NCBI RefSeq assembly: GCF_900167535.1
Contig: NZ_FUYE01000010.1
Span: 1-64,000, forward strand
Direction: 5' to 3'
DNA: 64,000 nt
DNA from: Prosthecobacter debontii
GTDB taxonomy: Bacteria > Verrucomicrobiota > Verrucomicrobiia > Verrucomicrobiales > Verrucomicrobiaceae
The translations under genes were made by a program, and so were the position numbers. Below are positions 53,009 to 59,939 of this stretch, piece after piece. The stretch's first letter is position 1. Each line of letters begins with the position of its first letter. Under the pieces are notes generated by a model. That model did not search any database and was not told where the DNA came from. It saw only the letters and a program-made list of their open reading frames with translations.

Positions 53009-53425
53009 TCATAGGCTTAATAAACCGGCTACGATTGGAAAGGAGAGCAATGCGAACAAAACAAACTTCAAAAAAGATCGATATCGCAATTTGATCATGA
53101 GGAATTCTCGATCACCAAAGTCTTCGGGAGAAAAAAGGAAGCTCATCATTTTGAATCGATTGCTCCAGCTTTCACCTTGGCCGATTAATTCAGACACCTC
53201 ACCCCATCCACTGGCTTGAGCCTTTCTCACGGATGATGCCAATGCCTTACCCTCAAGAAAATTGAGCACCACAATTGGAAGCCAAACACCAACAAGGTAG
53301 ACAATAAAAAATGAAGACGTGTCGAATTTGGGAGCTACCCAAAAAAGCATCATTTTGAGCCCGAGGGCCCCACACGTGATCCCTGCCCAAGACAACCAAT
53401 ACACTTTAATTGCGGGCAGTTTCAT
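53009..53425 (-). CDS. cassette-encoded membrane protein
   Basis: A 138-residue protein with three or four hydrophobic segments (residues about 7-27, 37-57 and 115-138) and a soluble loop containing ASSVRKAQASGWGEVSELIGQGESWSNRFKMM. No family recognised. ATG 53425 is chosen because a longer frame to 53539 would run across attC site 6. Confidence 0.55.
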   Translation of the reverse strand: MKLPAIKVYWLSWAGITCGALGLKMMLFWVAPKFDTSSFFIVYLVGVWLPIVVLNFLEGKALASSVRKAQASGWGEVSELIGQGESWSNRFKMMSFLFSPEDFGDREFLMIKLRYRSFLKFVLFALLSFPIVAGLLSL

Positions 53426-53431
53426 TTTGCT

Positions 53432-53519
53432 GAATGTCAAAGCTATGGCGACGGCGAGCGCAAGACTCCGCTCATGCGACAGACTGCTACGAGCCGTTGC
53501 CACCAGCGCCTTGTTCGCC
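53432..53519 (-). repeat. attC site 6
   Basis: 88 nt: left box GGCGAAC (53519-53513) and weak right box GACATTC (53438-53432). Inner arms TGGCGACGGC (53446-53455) and GCCGTTGCCA (53494-53503) are complementary except for one G-U pair. It lies between the DMP19-like gene stop (53536) and the next start (53425). Confidence 0.5.
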
Positions 53520-53535
53520 TTAGTTACATGGATGT

Positions 53536-54186
53536 TCATTTGTAACGATCTCGGAAATCTCCAAAGAACTGATCGGGGTGTTGACGAATGTAAGTCGTTC
53601 GAGCCGACTTGGCGGCCTCTTTCTCCGCGTAGAACCGGTCTGTGGCTAAATCGACTTTAGAGTCTTCATAGCGAGACATAAACTCGTCTAATTGCTCATC
53701 CGGAGCCTCCGTCTGCGGAGGCTTCATCGCCAGTTCCTCATCATACGCAGCCTTGGCTGCATCCGCTATCTGAACCAGAGTGGTCAGCCCAAGGCGCTGG
53801 TAACCCTCTCTAGCCATTGGGAAATAGTGCCGAGTCGAGTTGTAAAAATACTGTTGGAAACCGCCATTGCTGACCTCTGTCTCAAGCTGAAGAGTCGTGT
53901 AAATAGTCTGATAACCGATCCCAAGCTCCGAGAGTGTTGTTAAGCTTTGATCAAGAGACTTGATGGGCATGGCCCAAACAATATCGAAGATAGCAATCTC
54001 GAGTTCATCATCAGGAATTGCAGCCAAAGTTTCAGCGGTAATGTGTCTCCACTTGGGGCGCTGCTGCAAACTTCCGAAAAACGCTCCCGTATGCTTCTCG
54101 ACCAGTGAGGCAGCCTTGTCGCCACCTGGGGAAACTGGAGGTAGTGGTTGCTGTGGTGAAGACTTTTTGCGTGTGAATGGCCACAT
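53536..54186 (-). CDS. DMP19/DUF4375-family protein
   Basis: A 216-residue protein. LETEVSNGGFQQYFYNSTRHYFPMAREGYQRLG (residues about 100-132) is the DMP19 signature (VxNGGFxQYF). A basic, Pro-rich N-terminus (MWPFTRKKSSPQQPLPP) and an acidic helical C-terminus follow the family layout. DMP19 was named from a DNA-mimic protein in Neisseria; the biochemical role of this branch is unknown. It starts 22 bases after the right-hand box of attC site 7. Confidence 0.8.
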   Translation of the reverse strand: MWPFTRKKSSPQQPLPPVSPGGDKAASLVEKHTGAFFGSLQQRPKWRHITAETLAAIPDDELEIAIFDIVWAMPIKSLDQSLTTLSELGIGYQTIYTTLQLETEVSNGGFQQYFYNSTRHYFPMAREGYQRLGLTTLVQIADAAKAAYDEELAMKPPQTEAPDEQLDEFMSRYEDSKVDLATDRFYAEKEAAKSARTTYIRQHPDQFFGDFRDRYK

Positions 54187-54208
54187 GGCAGGAAGCGTGT
54201 TCTAGTTG

Positions 54209-54304
54209 GGCTAACGTCAGATGTGGTGGCACGGCGGCGCAGGACTCACAGAGCGAAGCGAACGAGGGACGTTGTCCGCCGTTGCCACCCATGACTTGTT
54301 CTGC
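54209..54304 (-). repeat. attC site 7 (best-formed)
   Basis: 96 nt: left box GCAGAAC (54304-54298), right box GTTAGCC (54215-54209). The arms ATGGGTGGCAACGGCGG and CCGCCGTGCCACCACAT pair almost fully with single unpaired bases, the extrahelical feature that gives attC sites strand polarity. Spacers AAGTC and CTGAC sit between arms and boxes. It separates genes 54325-54612 and 53536-54186. Confidence 0.65.
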
Positions 54305-54324
54305 TTCTTCATGTTTTTCCGGGT

Positions 54325-54612
54325 TCAGACTTTGATTCTTCCAGACTGCCAGCCATCCACAAGATCTGCGACGGTCGTGGCAACGGGTTCGAATTGGCGT
54401 TCAATCGGGTGGTAAGTGTAGATCCCATCCTTCTCGGGGTGGCAGCAAAACTGAATCCGATCGACTCCCGGACCTCCAATCGAAACCCACCCCGGACAAT
54501 CTATCATCTCCCATTCGTCAACAGGACGGACGGTCCAATAGTGCTCCTCCTGCGAGTAAACGCCGTCACGCGGAGCTTGGACCTTCATCGCAATGTTATC
54601 GTGGAGGGTCAT
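54325..54612 (-). CDS. small cassette protein of unknown function
   Basis: A 95-residue protein: YSQEEHYWTVRPVDEWEMID, CPGWVSIGGPGVDRIQFCCH, PEKDGIYTYHPIERQFEPVA, then a helix TVADLVDGWQSGRIKV. The pattern, with WxxxxP and a final W-containing helix, resembles SUKH/SMI1-type immunity fragments, but I cannot assign it. It starts 10 bases after the right-hand box GTTCTGC that closes repeat R3. Confidence 0.6.
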   Translation of the reverse strand: MTLHDNIAMKVQAPRDGVYSQEEHYWTVRPVDEWEMIDCPGWVSIGGPGVDRIQFCCHPEKDGIYTYHPIERQFEPVATTVADLVDGWQSGRIKV

Positions 54613-54621
54613 GATTTCTTG

Positions 54622-54903
54622 GCAGAACAGTGTGATTAGTGTGCTGCGATATCAATATCAGTGCGATACGCAGCGGTTATTTCCGGGTCATGAATGAGCT
54701 TGAAGGCCCGTCCCATCAAGGATTGAAGGAGTTTGGACAGCATGATGCATGAAGTTTGGCTTTCTTAATCATGGGCTAAACGGAATAAATCGATATGGTG
54801 CGCAAAATATCGATCTTTGACGGATCACCAATCTTTTTGTTAAGATGAAGACTAAAGAGAGGATGAGAGGAACCGTCAGGCTGGGGCATAAGGATGTAGA
54901 GGC
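54622..54903 (-). repeat. dispersed repeat copy R3
   Basis: Third copy, core 54622-54831, with homology to R1 continuing to 54903. Right box GTTCTGC (54628-54622). The 35-codon frame is at 54636-54743 and is intact. The copies differ by scattered substitutions and few indels, so they are old duplicates or recombinant cassettes. Confidence 0.7.
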
Positions 54904-55323
54904 CCTTGCTCGTACTCCGACACGGTCACCCGCACACGGAGTGTGCGGACCACGCCGCTGAGTCATGTCGCAGTCAGCGGCTGGCAGCACTACTTAGACC
55001 CACTCCGAGCTAGCCACAATAGGCGGTCTCTAAAGATTTGGAACCCCTTTGGGGTTCACCGGTCATTCAGGGTTTGATCGCCACGTTTTTTCCAGGGGAG
55101 CCGTTGCGCAGCAACTCTTCGCTGTGATTCGCAAACCCGTTGGGTTTGAAGACAGGACCACGCCACATCGGAAATGCTTTTCGTGATTGGCTAGAAGCCC
55201 AAGCGGAGCAGCGGCTCATTCGATGCATGGTAAGCAACGGTCTCAAGGAGTGGCACTCGCTGAGTACCAAGAAGGCAGTTGGCAACTGCCGCTCCTTGGT
55301 GAAAGGCCAATCAGAAAACAAAA
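54904..55323. other. intergenic stretch before ahcY terminator
   Basis: No supported gene. It contains a small hairpin GAACCCC/GGGGTTC (55041-55057). A sequence around 55098-55120 (GAGCCGTTGCGCAGCAAC) is echoed at 55379-55400, suggesting a worn intergenic repeat. Open frames on both strands do not look like conserved proteins. Confidence 0.4.
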
Positions 55324-55352
55324 ACGCGCCCGGCTTTTCGGGCCGGACGCGT
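55324..55352 (-). terminator. ahcY intrinsic terminator
   Basis: On the minus strand ACGCGTCCGGC (55352-55342) pairs with GCCGGGCGCGT (55334-55324), with one mismatch, followed by TTTTTG. It lies 56 bases after the ahcY stop. Confidence 0.8.
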
Positions 55353-55408
55353 TGTCATTTTGAGCGATTGAGCTCCAAGGCTCCCGTTGCGGCGCAACGG
55401 GGCTACTT

Positions 55409-56812
55409 TTAGTAGCGGTAGTGATCGGTCTTGTAAGGACCATCCACAGGCACGCCGATGTAGTCGGCCTGTTCCTGGGAGAGTTTGGTCAGCTTGACGC
55501 CGATCTTGGCCAGGTGGAGGCGGGCGACTTCTTCGTCCAGCTTCTTCGGCAGCACGGTCACGCCGACAGGGCGGGTGTCCTTGGTTTCCCACAGCTCGAT
55601 CTGAGCGAGGGTCTGGTTGGTGAAGCTGTTGCTCATGACGAAGCTCGGGTGGCCGGTGGCGCAGCCGAGGTTCACGAGACGGCCTTCAGCCAGCATGAAG
55701 ATGCTGTTGCCAGCCGGGAAGGTGTACTTGTCCACCTGAGGCTTGATGTTGAGGCGCTTGACGTCGGAGCGGGCGTTCAGGCGGTCCACCTGGATCTCGT
55801 TGTCGAAGTGGCCGATGTTACAGACGATAGCTTGGTCCTTCATCTTCTCCATGTGCTCCAGAGTGATGATGTCCTTGTTACCGGTGGTGGTGACGTAGAT
55901 GTCGCCAGTGCCGAGGGTGTCTTCGATCGGCATGACGCGGTAACCTTCCATGGCGGCCTGGAGGGCACACACTGGGTCGATTTCGGTCACGATGACCTGG
56001 GCGCCCATGCCACGCAGAGCGGCGGCACAGCCTTTACCCACGTCGCCATAACCGCAGACGACGCCGACTTTACCGGCGATCATGACGTCGGTGGCGCGCT
56101 TGATGCCGTCCAGGAGGGACTCGCGGCAGCCGTAGAGGTTGTCGAACTTGGACTTGGTGACGCTGTCGTTGACGTTGATGGCGGGGAACAGGAGCTTGCC
56201 TGCCTTGGCCATTTCATAGAGGCGGTGCACACCGGTGGTGGTCTCTTCGGAGACGCCTTTGAGGTCCTTCACGATTGTGTGGAAGATGCCAGGCTGCTCT
56301 TTCTGGATCTGCTTGAGCAGGTCCTTGATGACTTTCACTTCGTGGTTGTCGGAAGGGGTGTCCACCCAGGTGTCACCGTTTTCCATTTCATAACCCTTGT
56401 GGATGAGGAGGGTCACGTCACCACCGTCATCGACGATCAGTTCTGGGCCTTTGTCTCCTGGGAAGATGATGGCCTTCCAGGTGCACCACCAGTATTCTTC
56501 CAGAGTCTCGCCCTTCCAGGCGAACACCGGTGTGCCGGAGGCCGCGATGGCGGCAGCGGCGTGGTCTTGGGTGGAGAAAATATTGCAGGAAGCCCAGCGC
56601 ACGTCGGCACCCAGTTCCTTCAGCGTCTCGATCAGCACGCCGGTCTGGATGGTCATGTGCAGGGAACCGGTGATACGGACGCCAGCGAGGGGCTTCTTCG
56701 GACCATACTTCTCACGGGTGGCCATGAGTCCTGGCATTTCGCTCTCGGCGATGTCGAGTTCTTTACGGCCAAAATCGGCGAGGCCGATGTCTTTTACTTT
56801 GTAGTCGGACAT
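55409..56812 (-). CDS. ahcY: adenosylhomocysteinase
   Basis: A 467-residue SAH hydrolase. The N-terminal [21 protein letters not shown] (about residue 44) holds substrate-binding residues, and [25 protein letters not shown] (about 217) includes the catalytic Lys and Asp region. The NAD-binding Rossmann motif is [20 protein letters not shown] (about 253). It splits SAH to adenosine and homocysteine, clearing the product inhibitor of SAM methyltransferases such as the two CFA-type enzymes here. The C-terminal KTDHYRY is the canonical end. Confidence 0.95.
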   Translation of the reverse strand: MSDYKVKDIGLADFGRKELDIAESEMPGLMATREKYGPKKPLAGVRITGSLHMTIQTGVLIETLKELGADVRWASCNIFSTQDHAAAAIAASGTPVFAWKGETLEEYWWCTWKAIIFPGDKGPELIVDDGGDVTLLIHKGYEMENGDTWVDTPSDNHEVKVIKDLLKQIQKEQPGIFHTIVKDLKGVSEETTTGVHRLYEMAKAGKLLFPAINVNDSVTKSKFDNLYGCRESLLDGIKRATDVMIAGKVGVVCGYGDVGKGCAAALRGMGAQVIVTEIDPVCALQAAMEGYRVMPIEDTLGTGDIYVTTTGNKDIITLEHMEKMKDQAIVCNIGHFDNEIQVDRLNARSDVKRLNIKPQVDKYTFPAGNSIFMLAEGRLVNLGCATGHPSFVMSNSFTNQTLAQIELWETKDTRPVGVTVLPKKLDEEVARLHLAKIGVKLTKLSQEQADYIGVPVDGPYKTDHYRY

Positions 56813-56857
56813 GTGGGGTAGGTAGGGCGTGGTTCGTTTAGAGGAATGAAATCCAAT

Positions 56858-56877
56858 ACATCAACGCATCTTGATGT
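56858..56877. promoter_or_regulatory. palindrome upstream of ahcY
   Basis: ACATCAA-CGCATC-TTGATGT, 7-bp perfect arms with a 6-bp spacer, 46-65 bases before the ahcY start. ArsR-type SahR regulators bind ATCAA/TTGAT-containing palindromes in front of ahcY in proteobacteria. No regulator is in this window, so the link is only suggestive. An RNA hairpin role is equally possible. Confidence 0.35.
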
Positions 56878-57085
56878 GATGATATGATCCTGATTCAGCC
56901 GCGAGTGTCAACCTGCGTTTTGTATCTGGCGAGAGGCTCTTTCCGAGATTCGCCGACCAGGTTTCACGGCCAGGGTTCTTTCGATTTGCCCTAATCGCCC
57001 CACAAAACCCCATTTCCGCTCGCGCTATCTATGCGTCGCAATACGCTCTTTTCTTTTAGACAACTCTTGTTACACAATCGCCGAA

Positions 57086-57214
57086 TCAATGCCCTCCGGC
57101 AAGCCCGCAGATACGGAGGTCATAAGCCTTCAGCAGCTCGTCGTTAGGGCAGCAGCTGTATTCGATTTTGTCGGCAGAGTCGCAGAGATAAGATCCAGGG
57201 AAAAAGTCGCATGG
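57086..57214 (-). pseudogene. in-frame continuation after the stop of the prepilin-like gene
   Basis: After the TAG at 57215-57217 the same frame stays open for 42 codons: PCDFFPGSYLCDSADKIEYS, then CCPNDELLKAYDLRICGLAG and GH before TGA. Five Cys residues and a natural composition hint at a lost C-terminal domain. An open run of this length can occur by chance, so confidence is low. The rest of the gap 56878-57085 shows nothing. Confidence 0.25.
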
Positions 57215-57943
57215 CTATTTTGTGGGTGGAAGACCAGGGAGTGACCCGTATGAATAATCGCCTTTTCCAGCCACCTCGATATCGAGCATTGTCATCGGAG
57301 GTAATGGCTTTTTACCACCAGGAGCTAGGATCCGCTTGGGTAGATGCAGATACTCGCCTTTTCGATCCAGCTTCACCGTCTCAACAGAAGCGTCATTGAA
57401 GGCGACGACGATCCCATCTTTTGGCCAAGCTCTGCCACGCACAGGTTTAAGCTCCTTATCCGCCCACCACCTCGGAGGCCATGAGAGATCAACCGTGTTT
57501 TCCAGGACGACAGGGTAGTAGGAAGGCGATGTCGGGCTTAGGCCAGCAACCATCATCCAGTGATTTTCTCCAGAAATGAGTGCCTGATCATTGTCAGGCG
57601 CGGTGCCGAGATTTTTATCCGGCATGAAACGTGATCCCGGACAGCCAAAGATGGTCTCGTCTGGAACCCAGCCTTCCTGAACTAAACGACGGAAGGCCTC
57701 ATTGGAGGTGACCTGAGTCAAATCCAGCCCATGATCCGTGTAGTGGTCGCCATAGTCGCTCGCGTAAGTGAGTAATAACGCCACGATCTGCCGCGAGTTG
57801 CTGGCCGCCTTCATCTGGTTGGCTTTGACGGTAATACGACAGCTACAGGGTATCAAAGTGTCGATCAGCAAAATCAGCACAATACCTGACACAAGCCAAT
57901 GCCACCAACGCCAGCCGGTTCGTGTCTGAGGGGGGGGGCTCAT
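57215..57943 (-). CDS. prepilin-like (type II secretion pseudopilin-type) exported protein
   Basis: A 242-residue protein with one N-terminal membrane helix (residues about 14-34, ending PCSC), then a helix NQMKAASNSRQIVALLLTYASDYGDHY, as in pseudopilin-like DUF1559/type II secretion proteins of PVC bacteria. The C-terminal half is beta-rich and contains GIVVAFNDASVETVKL, the usual final strand motif. No canonical prepilin peptidase site (G-F-T-L-x-E) is seen, so processing is uncertain. Confidence 0.65.
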   Translation of the reverse strand: MSPPPQTRTGWRWWHWLVSGIVLILLIDTLIPCSCRITVKANQMKAASNSRQIVALLLTYASDYGDHYTDHGLDLTQVTSNEAFRRLVQEGWVPDETIFGCPGSRFMPDKNLGTAPDNDQALISGENHWMMVAGLSPTSPSYYPVVLENTVDLSWPPRWWADKELKPVRGRAWPKDGIVVAFNDASVETVKLDRKGEYLHLPKRILAPGGKKPLPPMTMLDIEVAGKGDYSYGSLPGLPPTK

Positions 57944-58051
57944 TCATGAAGGCATTACACCTCACAGGGATTCATGGAGGCAAGGCTAAAAATACAACCC
58001 AAGTCTGAACGCGGTAGGAAACCGCTATTACACCTGGCTCACAAGGCCATG

Positions 58052-58082
58052 AAAAACCCTGATTGGAACATGCCAACCAGGG
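58052..58082 (-). terminator. terminator of the ThuA-domain gene
   Basis: Minus strand: CCCTGGTTGG pairs with CCAATCAGGG (one mismatch each way) around a 6-nt loop, followed by TTTTTC. It is about 38 bases after the stop at 58120. Confidence 0.65.
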
Positions 58083-58119
58083 GTCGAGGGAAGAAAGAGG
58101 AATGCGCTGAAATCAACGA

Positions 58120-58983
58120 TCACTTCGCATAACCTGCCGCTGGCGTGCCGTCTTCGGCGAGCTTACCGGTGGTCCAGAGGATGGCACGGGTGACGAGACT
58201 GAGGTAACGTGCATCGGCGACGGTGTCGTTGTTATGGCCGATGGTGGTGCTGAAGACACGGGTTTTGTTAGGCCCGTATTCATTGGTCCAGGCAACCACG
58301 GCATTCGCTTCGGTGGCCTTGGCGCTCGGGTCAGGCTGCTGGCCTTTTTTCACGCGAGGCATCTGCATTTGTTTACCGCTGGCCAAGGGCTTGGCGGTGA
58401 GGACCTGAACGTTGTTGTAGAGTTCCTCATTGATGGTGGTCCAGTTGTCCAGGCCCTTGGTGATGGGGTGGGTTGAGTCCGTGAAGGAGATGTCGATAGG
58501 CGACTGCGGACCGTGACCGGTGGATTGCAGACCGATGAATTCATACCAATGCGAGTTGTCCGCACCTGCGGCGACGGGCTCTTTAAAATTGCCCCAGCGA
58601 TAGCTGTGCATGGCGCAATGAAGATTGATCGCCGGAACGCCGCCTTTATGGGCATCGAGGATATTGGTCACATAGGCAGGGTCGGTGACATCGGCCGAGC
58701 ACTCGTCGTGAATGACAACATCGAAGTCTTTGGCCCAGTCTTTGGTCTGGTAGATCTCAAAGGTGGCTTTGGTGGTTTTGTCGGGATTGAAGGCGACGTC
58801 CACAATGGCATTCAGGCGGGACTCAATGCCTTCTTTGAGAATGGTCTGCTGATGTTCGTAATCATGGCAGCAACCACCCGCGACGATGAGGACTCGCAAA
58901 GGTTTGGGAGCTTCGGCAGCTTGGGCCAAATAAAGACCTGCCGCGAGTGCGACAGTGAGTATAGGAGCAAGGAGCTTCTTCAT
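58120..58983 (-). CDS. secreted ThuA-like domain protein
   Basis: A 287-residue protein with a signal peptide (MKKLLAPILTVALAAGLYLAQAAEA). ThuA-type (glutamine-amidotransferase-like fold) pattern: LRVLIVAGGCCHDYEHQQTI, DVVIHDECSADVTDPAYV, GVPAINLHCAMHSYRWG, HPITKGLDNWTTINEELYNNV and RVFSTTIGHNNDTVADARYL. Such proteins are abundant in Verrucomicrobia/Planctomycetes and linked to sugar metabolism; the reaction is unknown. The start at 58983 fits the signal peptide. Confidence 0.85.
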   Translation of the reverse strand: MKKLLAPILTVALAAGLYLAQAAEAPKPLRVLIVAGGCCHDYEHQQTILKEGIESRLNAIVDVAFNPDKTTKATFEIYQTKDWAKDFDVVIHDECSADVTDPAYVTNILDAHKGGVPAINLHCAMHSYRWGNFKEPVAAGADNSHWYEFIGLQSTGHGPQSPIDISFTDSTHPITKGLDNWTTINEELYNNVQVLTAKPLASGKQMQMPRVKKGQQPDPSAKATEANAVVAWTNEYGPNKTRVFSTTIGHNNDTVADARYLSLVTRAILWTTGKLAEDGTPAAGYAK

Positions 58984-59076
58984 GGAGGCTAGGGATGTAG
59001 TCAGTCTCCAACGATGAGTCGAGATCAAACTTGCGAGCAAAGCCTCGGCAAGTTCGATCCCCTGCTCTGCCGCGAG

Positions 59077-59886
59077 TTATTTGAACTCAGGATAAAACGG
59101 ATTGTGGCGTTTTTCCTCACCGATGGTTGTCATGGGACCGTGTCCAGGACAGACGATGGTCTCATCAGGAAGCGTGAAGATCTGAGCGCGATTGGTGGCC
59201 AAGGCTTCGGTGAAAGAAACCGCACCGCCGCCCATGGAGCTGGCAAACAAGGCATCCCCGACGATGGCCACGGGCTTCTGCAAGCCGGTGATCACATAGG
59301 TAGTGCCACCTTTGGAGTGCCCGGTGGTGACTCGTGAACCGATTTTCAGGCTTCCCACGGACCATTCGGTGCCCGGAACAAAGCTCTTGGCTCCCGCATG
59401 CGGCTCAAGCTCGCTGACCAGAACCTCTGGGGCCTGGAGCGTGGGGATATCGGCCACATGATCCGGATGGGTATGGGTGAGGAACAGATACTTCAAGGTC
59501 AGGCCGAGCTCTTGAATCTTCTCCACCATGGGCTGAGCGGTTGCGCCGGTATCGAAGGCAGCGGCTTCTTTCGTGGCCGGATCCCAGACTAGATAGGCAT
59601 TCACCGTCATGTCATGGAAGGTGGTGTTGAATTGAACCAAGCCCTCCAACGCGACCGGTTCAGGTTCCCAAGCGTGATCCGACATCTCGGCCAAGCTCGG
59701 CCCGTGCAAGCCTAAGGCAGCGGCCAGCTTCATCAACACGGAGGCATCGGTGGCACCTTCCTTGGTGGCTTCCACCGCAGCAGCCGTCACTCCGACCCGA
59801 TCCGCCAACACATCGTTGGTTAAACCCAAGCCACGCTGGGCTTTGTCGATGACGTCGTTGAAAAGATCTTCGAGAGGAATGCTCAT
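59077..59886 (-). CDS. HTH domain fused to metallo-beta-lactamase-fold hydrolase
   Basis: A 269-residue protein. Residues 1-72 form an Xre-like helical domain (AQRGLGLTNDVLADRVGVTAAAVEATKEG). From about 80 follows a metallo-beta-lactamase domain with THTHPDHVAD (about 141), TTGHSKGGTTY (about 192), VGDALFASS (about 212) and PGHGPMTTIGEEKRHNPF (about 250), supplying all metal ligands. The C-terminal part resembles glyoxalase II/YcbL-type hydrolases. The fusion suggests a thioester hydrolase tethered to a regulatory domain, or a domain that no longer binds DNA. Confidence 0.8.
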   Translation of the reverse strand: MSIPLEDLFNDVIDKAQRGLGLTNDVLADRVGVTAAAVEATKEGATDASVLMKLAAALGLHGPSLAEMSDHAWEPEPVALEGLVQFNTTFHDMTVNAYLVWDPATKEAAAFDTGATAQPMVEKIQELGLTLKYLFLTHTHPDHVADIPTLQAPEVLVSELEPHAGAKSFVPGTEWSVGSLKIGSRVTTGHSKGGTTYVITGLQKPVAIVGDALFASSMGGGAVSFTEALATNRAQIFTLPDETIVCPGHGPMTTIGEEKRHNPFYPEFK

Positions 59887-59939
59887 GGGCACGGAAAATT
59901 GAAAGGGAAAAGATCAAAGGATACGAACCTCGATGCCGT

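Larger units (their letters stand above)
43589..54628 (-). mobile_element. integron-type gene-cassette array without integrase (CALIN-like)
   Basis: About ten small minus-strand genes are separated by attC-like imperfect palindromes whose outer boxes read as variants of RYYYAAC ... GTTRRRY on the minus strand (for example GCCTAAT...GTTCTAC, GCAGAAC...GTTAGCC, GGCGAAC...GTTCGCT). Genes start 7-30 bases after a right-hand box and end just before or inside the next site, as in cassettes. Most products are unknown or immunity/defence-like small proteins (barstar, DMP19, DUF6882). No intI gene is in the window. A 4.2-kb transposable element interrupts the array at 46869-51113. The eastern limit is uncertain. 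Confidence 0.6.

Noticed and set aside
54769-54990. A 73-codon minus-strand frame overlapping repeat R3
   Set aside because: Part lies in the non-conserved margin of the repeat, and no match to protein-like patterns is seen.
55421-56821. A 466-codon plus-strand frame
   Set aside because: It is the exact antisense shadow of ahcY, caused by strong GC bias at third positions.
56813-56960. SAM or SAH riboswitch upstream of ahcY
   Set aside because: I could not find the conserved cores of known SAM or SAH riboswitches; only a simple palindrome is present.
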